This document shows positions 35,791 to 44,174 of a DNA stretch of 64,000 nucleotides, in pieces. The stretch comes from an uncultured Collinsella sp. (GTDB lineage Bacteria; Actinomycetota; Coriobacteriia; Coriobacteriales; Coriobacteriaceae). A program made the position numbers and the translations under genes. The notes beneath the pieces were generated by a model, which worked only from the letters and a program-made list of their open reading frames with translations, did no database searches and was not told where the DNA came from. The stretch lies in the NCBI GenBank assembly GCA_958427355.1, contig CAUACA010000001.1:124001-188000 (forward strand). The letters run 5' to 3'. Positions within the stretch are counted from its first letter, which is position 1, and every line of letters starts with the position of its first letter.

Positions 35791-36786
35791 ATGAGCGAAC
35801 ATCTTTTGGACGTGCGCGACCTGTGCATCTCGTTTGTGGGCCGCGATGGCAACGCGCTGGAAGCCGTCAACAAACTCAACCTACATATCGATGCCGGCGA
35901 GATCGTCGGTGTTGTCGGCGAGTCCGGCTGCGGTAAGTCGGTGTTTGCCCAGAGTGTCATGCGCCTCTTGGAGCATGAACAGAAGATGGCCTATACCGGT
36001 CAGATTCTCTTTGACGGGGAGGACCTGCTCGCGCGCCCGCTCAAGCGCATGCGCGAGGTGCGCGGCTGTGACATCGCCATGATTTTCCAGGACCCGCTGT
36101 CCTCACTCAACCCCGTCATGACGGTCGGGGCCCAGGTCGTCGAGGCCGTGCGGGCCCACCGTAAGGTGAGCCGACGCGAAGCCCGCAACGAGGCTCTATC
36201 GCTGTTGGAGCGTGTGGGAATTCGAGATGCCGCGGCTCGCTTCGACATGTATCCGGGCGATTTTAGCGGCGGTATGCGCCAGCGTGTGATGATTGCCATG
36301 GCGCTTGCCGGTCATCCGCGCCTGCTTATCGCCGACGAGCCCACCACGGCACTCGACACGACGACTCAAAAACAGATTTTGGATCTCCTGCGCGACCTCA
36401 ACAGTTCCGAGGGCATGGCGGTGCTTTTTATCAGCCATGATTTGGGTGTCGTCACGAGCATCTGCTCGCGCGTGCACGTCATGTATCTGGGCCAAATCGT
36501 AGAAGAGATCGATGCCTGCGGCCTTATGGAGCGCCCGAGCCACCCGTATGCCCAGGGGCTCATCGCGAGCATTCCTCCGCTCGAAGGCGAGCGAGTTGAC
36601 ACGCTGGCGGATATTCCGGGCACAGTGCCGCCGCTTACGGCAATACCCTGTGGATGCCGCTTTGCGCCTCGTTGCGCCCAGGCGGACGAGCGTTGCCGCG
36701 CGCAGGAGCCTCCGCTGGTTGCCGTGAATGCGTGCGACCGGTCTAAATGCTGGCTTGTCGAGAAAGGGGAGTGCCATGGCTGTTGA
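35791..36786 (+). CDS. ABC ATPase, DppD/OppD family
   Basis: 331 residues. Walker A VVGESGCGKSV, Q-loop FQDPLSSLNP, signature FSGGMRQRVMIAMAL, Walker B LLIADEPTTALD, and the oligopeptide-type C-terminus GCRFAPRCAQADERCRAQEPPL with Cys residues that in relatives bind a [4Fe-4S] cluster. It powers the importer together with the next gene. Three bases after the permease. Confidence 0.9.
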   Translation: MSEHLLDVRDLCISFVGRDGNALEAVNKLNLHIDAGEIVGVVGESGCGKSVFAQSVMRLLEHEQKMAYTGQILFDGEDLLARPLKRMREVRGCDIAMIFQDPLSSLNPVMTVGAQVVEAVRAHRKVSRREARNEALSLLERVGIRDAAARFDMYPGDFSGGMRQRVMIAMALAGHPRLLIADEPTTALDTTTQKQILDLLRDLNSSEGMAVLFISHDLGVVTSICSRVHVMYLGQIVEEIDACGLMERPSHPYAQGLIASIPPLEGERVDTLADIPGTVPPLTAIPCGCRFAPRCAQADERCRAQEPPLVAVNACDRSKCWLVEKGECHGC

Positions 36787-37561
36787 TAGCGAAGCCCTGC
36801 TTAGGGTCTCACATCTGACTAAAACGTATCCCATGCCGGGCTCAGGTTTTAAGCGTCAGGCCTTTACCGCCGTGGACGATCTGTCGTTTGAGATCGCGCC
36901 GGGCGAGGTCTATGGCCTGGTTGGCGAATCCGGATCGGGCAAGTCGACGACTGGACGCCTGATCTGTGGTCTCGAACGTGCGGATTCCGGCTCGATTGTC
37001 TATCGTGGGCACGACCTCGCCACGATGTCGGAGCGCGAACGTAAGCCGTTTCGCCGCGAGATCCAGCTGGTATTCCAGGATAGCTCTACGGCTTTTGACC
37101 CGCGCAACCGTGTCGGCCGCATTTTGGAGGAGCCGCTGATTATCGCCGGCGTGCGTGATGCGGATGAGCGCCATGGGCGCGCGCTCTCGGCTCTAGCCTC
37201 GGTCGGTCTTCTGGCAGAGCATTACGACCGCTATCCGCATGACCTTTCGGGAGGACAGCGTCAGCGACTCAATCTGGCACGGGCGCTTATTTGCGAGCCG
37301 CGCCTTGTGGTATGCGACGAGCCGGTCTCGGCGCTTGACGTGTCCGTGCAGGCCCAAGTGCTCAACTTGCTTCGCGACCTGCAACGCACGACGGGTGTGG
37401 CGCTGCTGTTTATCACGCATGATATGCGTGTGGTTCGGCATATGTCCGACCGGATTGGTGTGCTCTACCACGGTCGTCTTGTCGAGGAAGGCGCGGCCGA
37501 GGACGTGATCGCGCACCCGAGCGATCCGTATACGCAGGAGCTTATCGACGCCATTCCCTAG
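36776..37561 (+). CDS. ABC ATPase, DppF/OppF family
   Basis: 261 residues. Walker [26 protein letters not shown], signature [15 protein letters not shown], Walker [15 protein letters not shown]. Short for the family, lacking the C-terminal Cys-rich extension. It overlaps the previous gene by 11 bases; ATG 36776 follows AAAGGGGAG. Confidence 0.9.
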   Translation: MAVDSEALLRVSHLTKTYPMPGSGFKRQAFTAVDDLSFEIAPGEVYGLVGESGSGKSTTGRLICGLERADSGSIVYRGHDLATMSERERKPFRREIQLVFQDSSTAFDPRNRVGRILEEPLIIAGVRDADERHGRALSALASVGLLAEHYDRYPHDLSGGQRQRLNLARALICEPRLVVCDEPVSALDVSVQAQVLNLLRDLQRTTGVALLFITHDMRVVRHMSDRIGVLYHGRLVEEGAAEDVIAHPSDPYTQELIDAIP

Positions 37562-37637
37562 AGGATGCTTCCTTTTGGGTATGGCGTGGGTTCGTTGTTT
37601 AATTGTCGGTATATCGGTACAAGAGAGGGGAACTACT

Positions 37638-38801
37638 ATGGCCGATATTGAGGAACAGCCGTTGCCGTCCACGTTTGAGGAGTTCAACGAGCAACGCAAG
37701 GCGGCGTTTATTCGCGTCAAGGATTATAAGCAGGCGGGTAATCGCCTGGTCGGCTTTTTGTGCAGCTATACGCCGCTCGAAATTATCGATGCCGCGGGCG
37801 CTGCAAGTGTGGCCTTGTGCGGTACGTCCGACGAGGTGATTCCCGAGGCTGAGAAGGTGCTGCCGGCAAATCTGTGTCCGCTCATCAAGTCGACGTACGG
37901 TTTTGCCTACTCGCAAAAGTGCCCGTTTACGTACTTTAGCGACATGATCATCGGCGAGACCACCTGCGACGGCAAGAAGAAGATGTACGAGCTACTAAAC
38001 GAGCTCAAGCGCACGCACATTCTGCATCTTCCGCAGGGCCGCGACCGCGCCTACGAGCGCGAGGGCTGGTACGAGGAGTGCCGCCTGCTCAAGGAGGAGC
38101 TCGAGGGCTTCTACGGCATCACGATTACCGACGATGATCTGCGCGCTGCCGTCCGTCGTCGCAACCGCTTGCGTGCAGCCCAGCTCGACATGTTTGCGCT
38201 GCAGGCCAACCAGCCTGCGGCCATGAGCGGCGTCGACCTGATGAGCACCATGTTTGCCGGCACGTTCAGCTTTGATATCGAGGCCTATACGCAGCAGCTG
38301 GAGCAAAAGGTCGCCAAGCTGCGCGAGGCCTACGACGCGGGCGAGCGCCCGGTCGCGGCGGATGCCAAGCGCATTCTGATTACCGGCTGCCCGGTGGGTG
38401 GCGTGATCAATAAGATCGGTCGCACCATCGAGTCCAACGGCGGTGTGGTCGTGTGCATGGACGACTGCTCGGGCGAGCGCACGGCGGCCATGATGATCGA
38501 TCCGGAGGCTCCCGACATCCTGCGCGCCATCGCCGACCGCTACCTGGATATCAACTGCTCGGTCATGACGCCCAACGACGGTCGTATGGAAAACACGCTG
38601 GCCATGTGCGAGAAGTATCATGTCGATGGCGTAGTGGAGAGCGTGCTCCAGGCGTGCCACACCTTTAACGTGGAGAGTGCGCGCATGCAGGAGGCCGTCG
38701 AGGGTGCGGATATTCCGTACATGAAGATCGAGACCGACTACAGCAACGGCGACATGGGCCAGATCGAGACCCGCATCGCCGCCTTCATCGAAACCCTCTA
38801 G
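37638..38801 (+). CDS. Double-cubane-type reductase, 2-hydroxyacyl-CoA dehydratase family (paralogue 2)
   Basis: 387 residues, clearly related to the gene at 30838: [63 protein letters not shown]. About 40 residues shorter at the N-terminus. The two paralogues share the same Cys pattern, so both probably carry the cluster. Together with the activase at 38957 they form the ATP-driven reductase module. Substrate not predictable. GAGAGGGGAAC precedes the ATG, the same Shine-Dalgarno as paralogue 1 but without its leader structure. Confidence 0.82.
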   Translation: MADIEEQPLPSTFEEFNEQRKAAFIRVKDYKQAGNRLVGFLCSYTPLEIIDAAGAASVALCGTSDEVIPEAEKVLPANLCPLIKSTYGFAYSQKCPFTYFSDMIIGETTCDGKKKMYELLNELKRTHILHLPQGRDRAYEREGWYEECRLLKEELEGFYGITITDDDLRAAVRRRNRLRAAQLDMFALQANQPAAMSGVDLMSTMFAGTFSFDIEAYTQQLEQKVAKLREAYDAGERPVAADAKRILITGCPVGGVINKIGRTIESNGGVVVCMDDCSGERTAAMMIDPEAPDILRAIADRYLDINCSVMTPNDGRMENTLAMCEKYHVDGVVESVLQACHTFNVESARMQEAVEGADIPYMKIETDYSNGDMGQIETRIAAFIETL

Positions 38802-38805
38802 CTTC

Positions 38806-38894
38806 CTCAGGCACCGGATCTTGCTCCTCAAACCGTCGCTTGCGTACCCAAAGTACGCTGCGCTCCTCTTTCGGGGCAATCTCCGGCACCTGAG
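38806..38894. repeat. Long hairpin family 2, copy C
   Basis: An 89-bp imperfect palindrome. Outer pairs are CTCAGG / CCTGAG, CCGGA / TCCGG and TTGC / GCAA, separated by symmetric 2-base mismatches (CA opposite CA, TC opposite TC); apical stem GCGTAC-CCAAA-GTACGC. The descending arm CTCCTCTTTCGGG equals copy B at 16679. It lies between the second double-cubane gene and the activase. Confidence 0.75.
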
Positions 38895-38956
38895 AAACCT
38901 AGAGCTAAGGCGCCTGAACGCGCCGCTACCTTTGATGTTTAGATTGGAAGAGAGCC

Positions 38957-39721
38957 ATGATAGGGATCGGGATCGATATCGGGTCTACGGCGGCTAAGGC
39001 TGCTGTGGTCGATGGGGAGGGTTCGGTGGCGTGGACGTGCGTGCAGCCAACCGGGTTCTCCTCGGTCGATGCTTCCGAGCGGCTGCGCGAGGCACTGGCA
39101 GCGGCGGGCTATGACGTGACGGGCGACGATGTTCGCGTGGTCGCGACTGGCTACGGCCGTGTCGCCGTGCCCTATGCGCATAAGGTCGTGACCGAGATCA
39201 CCTGCCACGGCACCGGTGCCGTGCGCCTGTTTGGCGACCACGGCACCGTGATCGACGTGGGCGGTCAGGACACTAAGGTCATCCAGCTTAAAGGCGGCCG
39301 CGTGGCCAAATTTGCCATGAACGACAAGTGCGCTGCCGGCACAGGCCGTTTTTTGGAAATCATGGCCGACCGCCTGGGCATTTCCCAGCAGCAGATGGCC
39401 GACCTGGCGCGTTCCGGCGAGCCCACCAAGATTAGCAGCATGTGCACGGTCTTTGCCGAAAGCGAGGTCATCAGCCTGATCGGTCGTGGCGAGCCACGCG
39501 AGAACATCGCCCGCGGTGTGATCGAGAGTGTCGTGTCGCGCGTGGCCACTATGGCCGGGCAGGCGGCGGGCGCCCCGTACTACCTGACGGGAGGCCTGTG
39601 CGAGAACGCCTATGTGGTGGAGCGTCTGGGCGAGCTTTTGGGCGCACCCGTGACCACCTCGCCCCAGGCGCGCTTTGCCGGTGCCATCGGTGCTGCTGTC
39701 CGCGCGCGGGCGCTGGTTTAA
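38957..39721 (+). CDS. ASKHA-family activase for 2-hydroxyacyl-CoA dehydratase/double-cubane protein
   Basis: 254 residues. The nucleotide-binding ASKHA fold shows GIDIGSTAAKAAVVD (phosphate 1) and VIDVGGQDTKVI (phosphate 2). The two cluster-binding Cys are in NDKCAAGTGRF and SSMCTVFAESEV, so a homodimer would share one [4Fe-4S] cluster, as in HgdC/FldI activases. ATP hydrolysis drives one electron to the partner reductase. First gene of a tight set with a glycosyltransferase and selD, 12 bases before the next ATG. Confidence 0.9.
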   Translation: MIGIGIDIGSTAAKAAVVDGEGSVAWTCVQPTGFSSVDASERLREALAAAGYDVTGDDVRVVATGYGRVAVPYAHKVVTEITCHGTGAVRLFGDHGTVIDVGGQDTKVIQLKGGRVAKFAMNDKCAAGTGRFLEIMADRLGISQQQMADLARSGEPTKISSMCTVFAESEVISLIGRGEPRENIARGVIESVVSRVATMAGQAAGAPYYLTGGLCENAYVVERLGELLGAPVTTSPQARFAGAIGAAVRARALV

Positions 39722-39733
39722 GGGGCCCTGCCG

Positions 39734-40960
39734 ATGCGCATCCTCAACATCTCGGCCCAAAAGCCCGACAGCACGGGCAGCGGCACGTATCTTTCGGCGC
39801 TCGTGCGCTCCCAGCTGGCAGCCGGGTGCGAGCCCGCCGTCCTCTGCGGCGCCGCCCCGGGCGACACGCAGGGCGACATCCCGGCGGGCGTACCCGTCTA
39901 TACCGTCGACTTCGACACCCCTGAGCTGCCCTTTCATATCTGCGGTATGTCCGATGTCATGCCTTATCCGTCCACCCGCTACCGCGATCTCACGTCTCAG
40001 ATGACCTCGTCATTCGAAGACGCGTTTTGCCGCTCGATCGAGCGCGCAGTGGCCGAGTTTGAGCCCGACGTGCTGCTCTGCCACCATCTCTATCTGGTGT
40101 GCGCCCTCGCGCGCGAGTTTGTGCGCGACCGCCCCGTGTGTGCGGTCTGCCATTCGACCGATATCCGCCAGATGCGCTCGCACGGCCTTGAGCGCGAACG
40201 CGTCCTTGCGGCTGTGCGCGGGCTCGATGCCGTCTTCTCGCTCCATGCGGAGCAGGCCCAGCAGATCGTGGAGACCTATGGGGTCGACCCGGCACGCGTG
40301 CGCGTGGTGGGTACAGGCTACGACCATCACACGTTCTGCCCCGACGCCGCTGTTCCGCGCCGCGTCGACAGTCTGGTCTTTGTGGGCAAGGTCTGCGTCA
40401 AGAAGGGCGTGGCCAGCCTCCTTGAGGCCCTGGGCCTGGTGGACCGCGGGTCGCATCCGAATCTTTCTCTCACGCTGGTGGGTGGGCATGCGCACGACGA
40501 TGAGTTCCAGCAGATCGAGTCTGCAGCTGCAGCGTCGACCGTTCCCGTGACGATTGCGGGGCGGGTGGACGGCGAGGAGCTCGTCCGCACGTATCGTACG
40601 AGCGAGGTCTTTGTGCTGCCCTCGTTTTTCGAGGGCCTTCCACTTGTCACGATCGAGGCCCTCGCCTGCGGCTGCAAGGTTGTCATGACCGAGCTTCCCG
40701 GCGTGCACCCTTGGATGGAGGCGGCCTTGCCTGGGGCACCCGTCGCGTGGGTTACCCCGCCCACCATGGTTGATGTCGATACACCGGACAGCCGCGACCT
40801 TCCGCGCTTCGAGCGCGACCTCGCCCAAGCCATCCAGGACGCGCTTGACGCACCTGCGCCGTGCTTCGACACCTCAGGCGTCTCTTGGGATGCCTGCTCG
40901 GAGCGTATACTAGAGACCGTTCAACGCCTGCTCGAACAGAAAGGAGGCATCGATGGCTAA
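39734..40960 (+). CDS. Glycosyltransferase family 4-like protein linked to selD
   Basis: 408 residues, GT-B fold. N-terminal MRILNISAQKPDSTGSGTYL and C-terminal FVGKVCVKKGVASLLEAL, and EVFVLPSFFEGLPLVTIEALACG (the GT4 donor-site E-x7-E block) are clear. It should transfer a sugar from a nucleotide donor. Its stop overlaps selD (8 bases), so the two are translated together. SenB, the selenosugar synthase, is also a GT4 linked to selD, but is shorter and accompanied by senA; I do not see senA here. Acceptor unknown. Confidence 0.8.
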   Translation: MRILNISAQKPDSTGSGTYLSALVRSQLAAGCEPAVLCGAAPGDTQGDIPAGVPVYTVDFDTPELPFHICGMSDVMPYPSTRYRDLTSQMTSSFEDAFCRSIERAVAEFEPDVLLCHHLYLVCALAREFVRDRPVCAVCHSTDIRQMRSHGLERERVLAAVRGLDAVFSLHAEQAQQIVETYGVDPARVRVVGTGYDHHTFCPDAAVPRRVDSLVFVGKVCVKKGVASLLEALGLVDRGSHPNLSLTLVGGHAHDDEFQQIESAAAASTVPVTIAGRVDGEELVRTYRTSEVFVLPSFFEGLPLVTIEALACGCKVVMTELPGVHPWMEAALPGAPVAWVTPPTMVDVDTPDSRDLPRFERDLAQAIQDALDAPAPCFDTSGVSWDACSERILETVQRLLEQKGGIDG

Positions 40961-42002
40961 CGATCAGATCCGTCTGACGCAGATGACGGCCGCCTCGGGT
41001 TGAGCCGCCAAGCTGGCTCCCGGAGCCCTTGCCCAGGTCCTGGGTGAGCTACCCAACATTCCCAACGAGCGCCTGCTCATCGGGTTCGATACCGCTGACG
41101 ATGCGAGCGTCTTCAAGGTGGGGGAGAACCTGGGCCTCGTGCAGTCCGTCGACTTCTTCCCACCCATGGTGGACGACCCCTTCCTCTTTGGCCAGATCGC
41201 CGCCGCCAACTCGCTGTCGGACATCTACGCCATGGGCGGGCGGCCGAGCCATGCCATGAACTTGCTGTGCATACCCAGTTGTCTGGGCGTTGAGGTTGCC
41301 GGGCAGATTTTGGCGGGTGGCGCCGACAAGTGCGTCGAGGCCGGCTGCACCATCGCGGGCGGCCACACCATCAACGACGACGAGCCCAAGTACGGTCTGT
41401 CCGTGAGCGGCTTTGTCGCGCTCGACCGCATGCTCTCCAACAGCGGCGCGCGCGTGGGCGATGCGTTGCTGCTGACCAAGGCGGTTGGCTCGGGCATCAT
41501 CACCACGGCCATTAAGGGCGAGCTCATCGAACAGGATGATGCCAGCCCGATGTTCGACTCGATGCGCACCCTCAACGAGGCACCGATTCGTTTGGCCGAG
41601 GGGGTCGAACTTCACGGCTGCACAGACATTACGGGCTTTGGTTTGATCGGGCATGCATGCGAGATGGCCGAGGGCTCGGGCGTGCAGGTTGAGCTTGCGT
41701 CGGAGTCGGTGCCGCTCTTTGACCGGGTGCTCGATATGGCGCGTTTGGGCATTATCCCCGCGGGCTCCTACCGCAACCAGGACTTCTTTGGCCCGCGCGT
41801 GGCTGCCGACGAGGACCTGGAGCCGGGCATGCTGGATGCGCTGTACAATCCGCAGACCTCGGGTGGTTTGCTTATCGCGGCGCCTGCTGCCGATGTGGAT
41901 GAGCTCGCGCGCCGTCTGCATGCCGAAGGACGTATCGCCGCCGTCGTCGGTCGCGTGTGCGAACCGGTGCCAGGCGGTCCTGCCGTCCACGTTGTGCATT
42001 AA
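40953..42002 (+). CDS. selD: Selenide, water dikinase, itself a selenoprotein
   Basis: 349 residues including selenocysteine at codon 17 (TGA at 41001-41003). The N-terminus reads TQMTAASG-U-AAK; E. coli SelD has the catalytic Cys at the same position 17 and Lys20 is conserved. Later segments are normal: TADDASVF with metal Asp, GGHTINDDEPKYGLSV, TDITGFGLIGHACEMAE and NPQTSGGLLIA. It makes selenophosphate from selenide and ATP for tRNA-Sec and other selenium uses. Start at 40953 follows AGAAAGGAGG within the preceding gene. Reading the TGA as a stop would leave a 16-codon ORF and split a conserved enzyme, so selenocysteine is the likely reading. Confidence 0.92.
41001..41044 (+). promoter_or_regulatory. 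Selenocysteine codon and candidate SECIS of selD
   Basis: UGA at 41001. Two small hairpins follow: GGCTC-CCG-GAGCC (41015-41027) and CCCAG-GTC-CTGGG (41032-41044), the latter with a GGUC loop like bacterial SECIS loops. Which one binds SelB is not certain. Confidence 0.45.
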
Positions 42003-42062
42003 GGAAAACCGTTTATGCGACCGCCTACTGTTCTGGGCGGTCCCTATTGAAAGGATGTAGCT

Positions 42063-42689
42063 ATGTCTACCAAGATTGAAGTCAATGCCATGGGCGATGC
42101 CTGCCCGCTGCCCGTCGTCAAGACGCTCAAAGCCCTGAAGCAGCTCGACGGCGAGGGTGCCGTGGTGACCTCGGTTGATAACGAGACCGCCGTCAAGAAC
42201 ATCTCCAAGATGGCGCAGGAGAAGGGCCGCACGGCCTCGGTCGAGAAGGTTTCTGACGCCGAGTGGCACGTGACCGTGGCGACCTCTGGCGCCGTTGCCG
42301 TGGCCGATCCCGAGCAGGACGGTGCCGCTTTCTGCGACGCCAGCGCCGGCAAGGGCAAACTCGTCATTTCCGTCTACACCGATTGCATGGGCCGTGGCGA
42401 CGACGAGCTGGGCCACAAGCTCATGAAGGCGTTTATCTTTGCCGTGACGCAGCAGGAGGAGCTGCCCGCGACCATGCTGTTCTACAACGGCGGCGCCAAG
42501 CTCACCGTAGAGGGCTCTCCGGTGCTCGATGACCTGAAGGGGCTGGCGGAGCAGGGTGTCGAGATTCTCACCTGCGGTACCTGCCTGGACCACTACGGCA
42601 TTAAAGACCAGCTTGCGGTGGGCGAGGTCACCAACATGTACGTGATCGTGGAGAAGATGGAGCAGGCCGTGCGCGTCGTGCGTCCGTAG
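42063..42689 (+). CDS. yedF: YedF-type selenium metabolism protein
   Basis: 208 residues. N-terminal TusA-like domain (MGDACPLPVVKT, with the sulfur-carrier Cys near residue 14), central linker, C-terminal DsrE-like domain with LFYNGGAKL and LTCGTCLDHYGI. This fused form is found beside selD in selenium-using bacteria and may carry selenium or sulfur as a persulfide/perselenide; its biochemistry is not settled. 60 bases after selD, with a GACCGCC/GGCGGTC hairpin between. Followed by DUF3343 and a desulfurase, the usual cluster. Confidence 0.87.
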   Translation: MSTKIEVNAMGDACPLPVVKTLKALKQLDGEGAVVTSVDNETAVKNISKMAQEKGRTASVEKVSDAEWHVTVATSGAVAVADPEQDGAAFCDASAGKGKLVISVYTDCMGRGDDELGHKLMKAFIFAVTQQEELPATMLFYNGGAKLTVEGSPVLDDLKGLAEQGVEILTCGTCLDHYGIKDQLAVGEVTNMYVIVEKMEQAVRVVRP

Positions 42690-42708
42690 CGTATTGGTTG
42701 GAGTTGCC

Positions 42709-42960
42709 ATGAGGGAGAAGCGCCCGGCGCTTGTCATCACGTTTCCCACCACGGCGGCCGCCATGGGTTGCGAGTCCCTGTGCATTGAGCGCGGCCTTCC
42801 CGGGCGAACGATTCCCGTGCCCGGGGAGGTTGCTGCCGGCTGCGGTCTGGCGTGGAAGGCGTTGCCTGCCGATGAGGAGCTGCTGCGCGGCGAGCTTGCC
42901 GCGGCGGGCGTTCCCACCGAGGGCTATACCGTGATTGATATGTGGGAGGTCGTGCGATGA
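42709..42960 (+). CDS. DUF3343 putative Se/S carrier protein
   Basis: 83 residues. ITFPTTAAAMGCESLC is the DUF3343 N-terminal signature; a second Cys is in AAGCGLAWKAL. Function unproven; found in selenium gene clusters next to yedF and a class V aminotransferase. ATG at 42709 after TTGGAG; a longer frame begins at TTG 42694. The stop overlaps the next ATG (ATGA). Confidence 0.8.
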   Translation: MREKRPALVITFPTTAAAMGCESLCIERGLPGRTIPVPGEVAAGCGLAWKALPADEELLRGELAAAGVPTEGYTVIDMWEVVR

Positions 42961-44096
42961 TCTACCTGGATAACGCGGCGACGACCATGCACAAGCCGCA
43001 GACGGTCATCGATGCCGTGACGCAGGCGATGTGCTCGCTTGGCAATGCCGGGCGCGGCGCCACGTCGGGTGCCCTCGATGCCGCGCGTACGATTCATGGC
43101 TGCCGTGCTAAGCTCGCGCGCCTTTTGGGTTGCCCGAGGGCGGACCATGTGTGCTTTACACCCAACTCAACCGCGGCGCTCAACACCGTCATCAATGGCG
43201 TGGTGCGCCCCGGCGATCGTGTGGTCACGACGGTGCTCGAGCACAACTCGGTGCTACGTCCGCTCAACCGTCTGGCGGTAGAGCGGGGTGTGACCGTTGA
43301 ACATGCGGGCTGTGACGCGAGCGGCGTGCTCGACTACGACGAGCTCGAGCGGCTAGTCACGCCCGGTACGCGTGCTGTGGTGGTGACGCACGCCTCCAAT
43401 GTGACCGGCAACGCGGTCGACATTGCGCGCGTGGCTGCCATCGCGCATGCGGCCGGTGCGCTTGTGATTGTTGATGCCTCGCAGTCTGCCGGCGCGATGC
43501 ATATCGATATGCAGGCCATGGGGCTCGACGTGGTGTGCTTTACCGGCCACAAGGGGCTCATGGGACCCCAAGGCACTGGCGGCCTGGCCGTGGCGGAGGA
43601 CGTCGACGTGGCGCCGTGGGCCATGGGCGGCACGGGCGTGCACAGCTTCGATGCGCTGCAGCCGCTTGAGTGGCCTACGCGCCTTGAGGCGGGCACGCTC
43701 AACGGTCACGGTATCGCGGGCCTTTCTGCCGGCCTCGACTTTATCGAGGCGCAAGGCGGAGTCGAGGCGATTTCGGCACACGAGCGAGCACTGGCGGATC
43801 GCTTTCTCGCTGGCGTGCGCGAAATCCCCGGCATTGCGCTCTACGGTGCGTTTGACCAACCCGCGCGCTCGGCGATCGTGTCGCTCAACGTTGGCGATAT
43901 CGACTCTGCCGAGATCTCGGATGCGCTCATGCAGGGGTGGGGGATTGCGACGCGCCCCGGCGCCCATTGCGCCCCGCTCATGCACCGTGCGCTGGGGACC
44001 GAGCGCCAGGGCGTCGTCCGTTTCTCGTTTGGATATTTCAACACTACCGAAGAAGTCGACACCGCGATTGGCGCTTTGCGCGATTTAGCCTGCTAA
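42957..44096 (+). CDS. Cysteine desulfurase-like class V aminotransferase of selenium clusters
   Basis: 379 residues. PLP enzyme: N-terminal MIYLDNAATTMHKP, HASNVTGNAVDI, PLP lysine in CFTGHKGLMGPQGTGG, and the C-terminal RPGAHCAPLMHRALGT with the mobile catalytic Cys. It probably mobilises sulfur or selenium from (seleno)cysteine for SelD or YedF. This subgroup is often coupled to orphan selD, yedF and DUF3343, as here. Overlaps the previous gene by four bases. Terminator at 44121. Confidence 0.87.
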   Translation: MIYLDNAATTMHKPQTVIDAVTQAMCSLGNAGRGATSGALDAARTIHGCRAKLARLLGCPRADHVCFTPNSTAALNTVINGVVRPGDRVVTTVLEHNSVLRPLNRLAVERGVTVEHAGCDASGVLDYDELERLVTPGTRAVVVTHASNVTGNAVDIARVAAIAHAAGALVIVDASQSAGAMHIDMQAMGLDVVCFTGHKGLMGPQGTGGLAVAEDVDVAPWAMGGTGVHSFDALQPLEWPTRLEAGTLNGHGIAGLSAGLDFIEAQGGVEAISAHERALADRFLAGVREIPGIALYGAFDQPARSAIVSLNVGDIDSAEISDALMQGWGIATRPGAHCAPLMHRALGTERQGVVRFSFGYFNTTEEVDTAIGALRDLAC

Positions 44097-44120
44097 AGCT
44101 GCTGAACCGTTTATACTTGC

Positions 44121-44151
44121 GGGACGGGTGTTTTTGCCCGTCCCATTTTTT
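44121..44151 (+). terminator. Terminator of the selD cluster
   Basis: 8-bp perfect stem GGGACGGG/CCCGTCCC, 8-base loop, ATTTTTTG. Confidence 0.9.
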
Positions 44152-44174
44152 GTTTCGACCCGAAAGGTGTGTCT

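Noticed and set aside
41001..41003. selD truncated at its N-terminus, start at 41118
   Set aside because: The upstream frame carries conserved SelD residues and TGA at the catalytic position; a good ribosome binding site precedes 40953.
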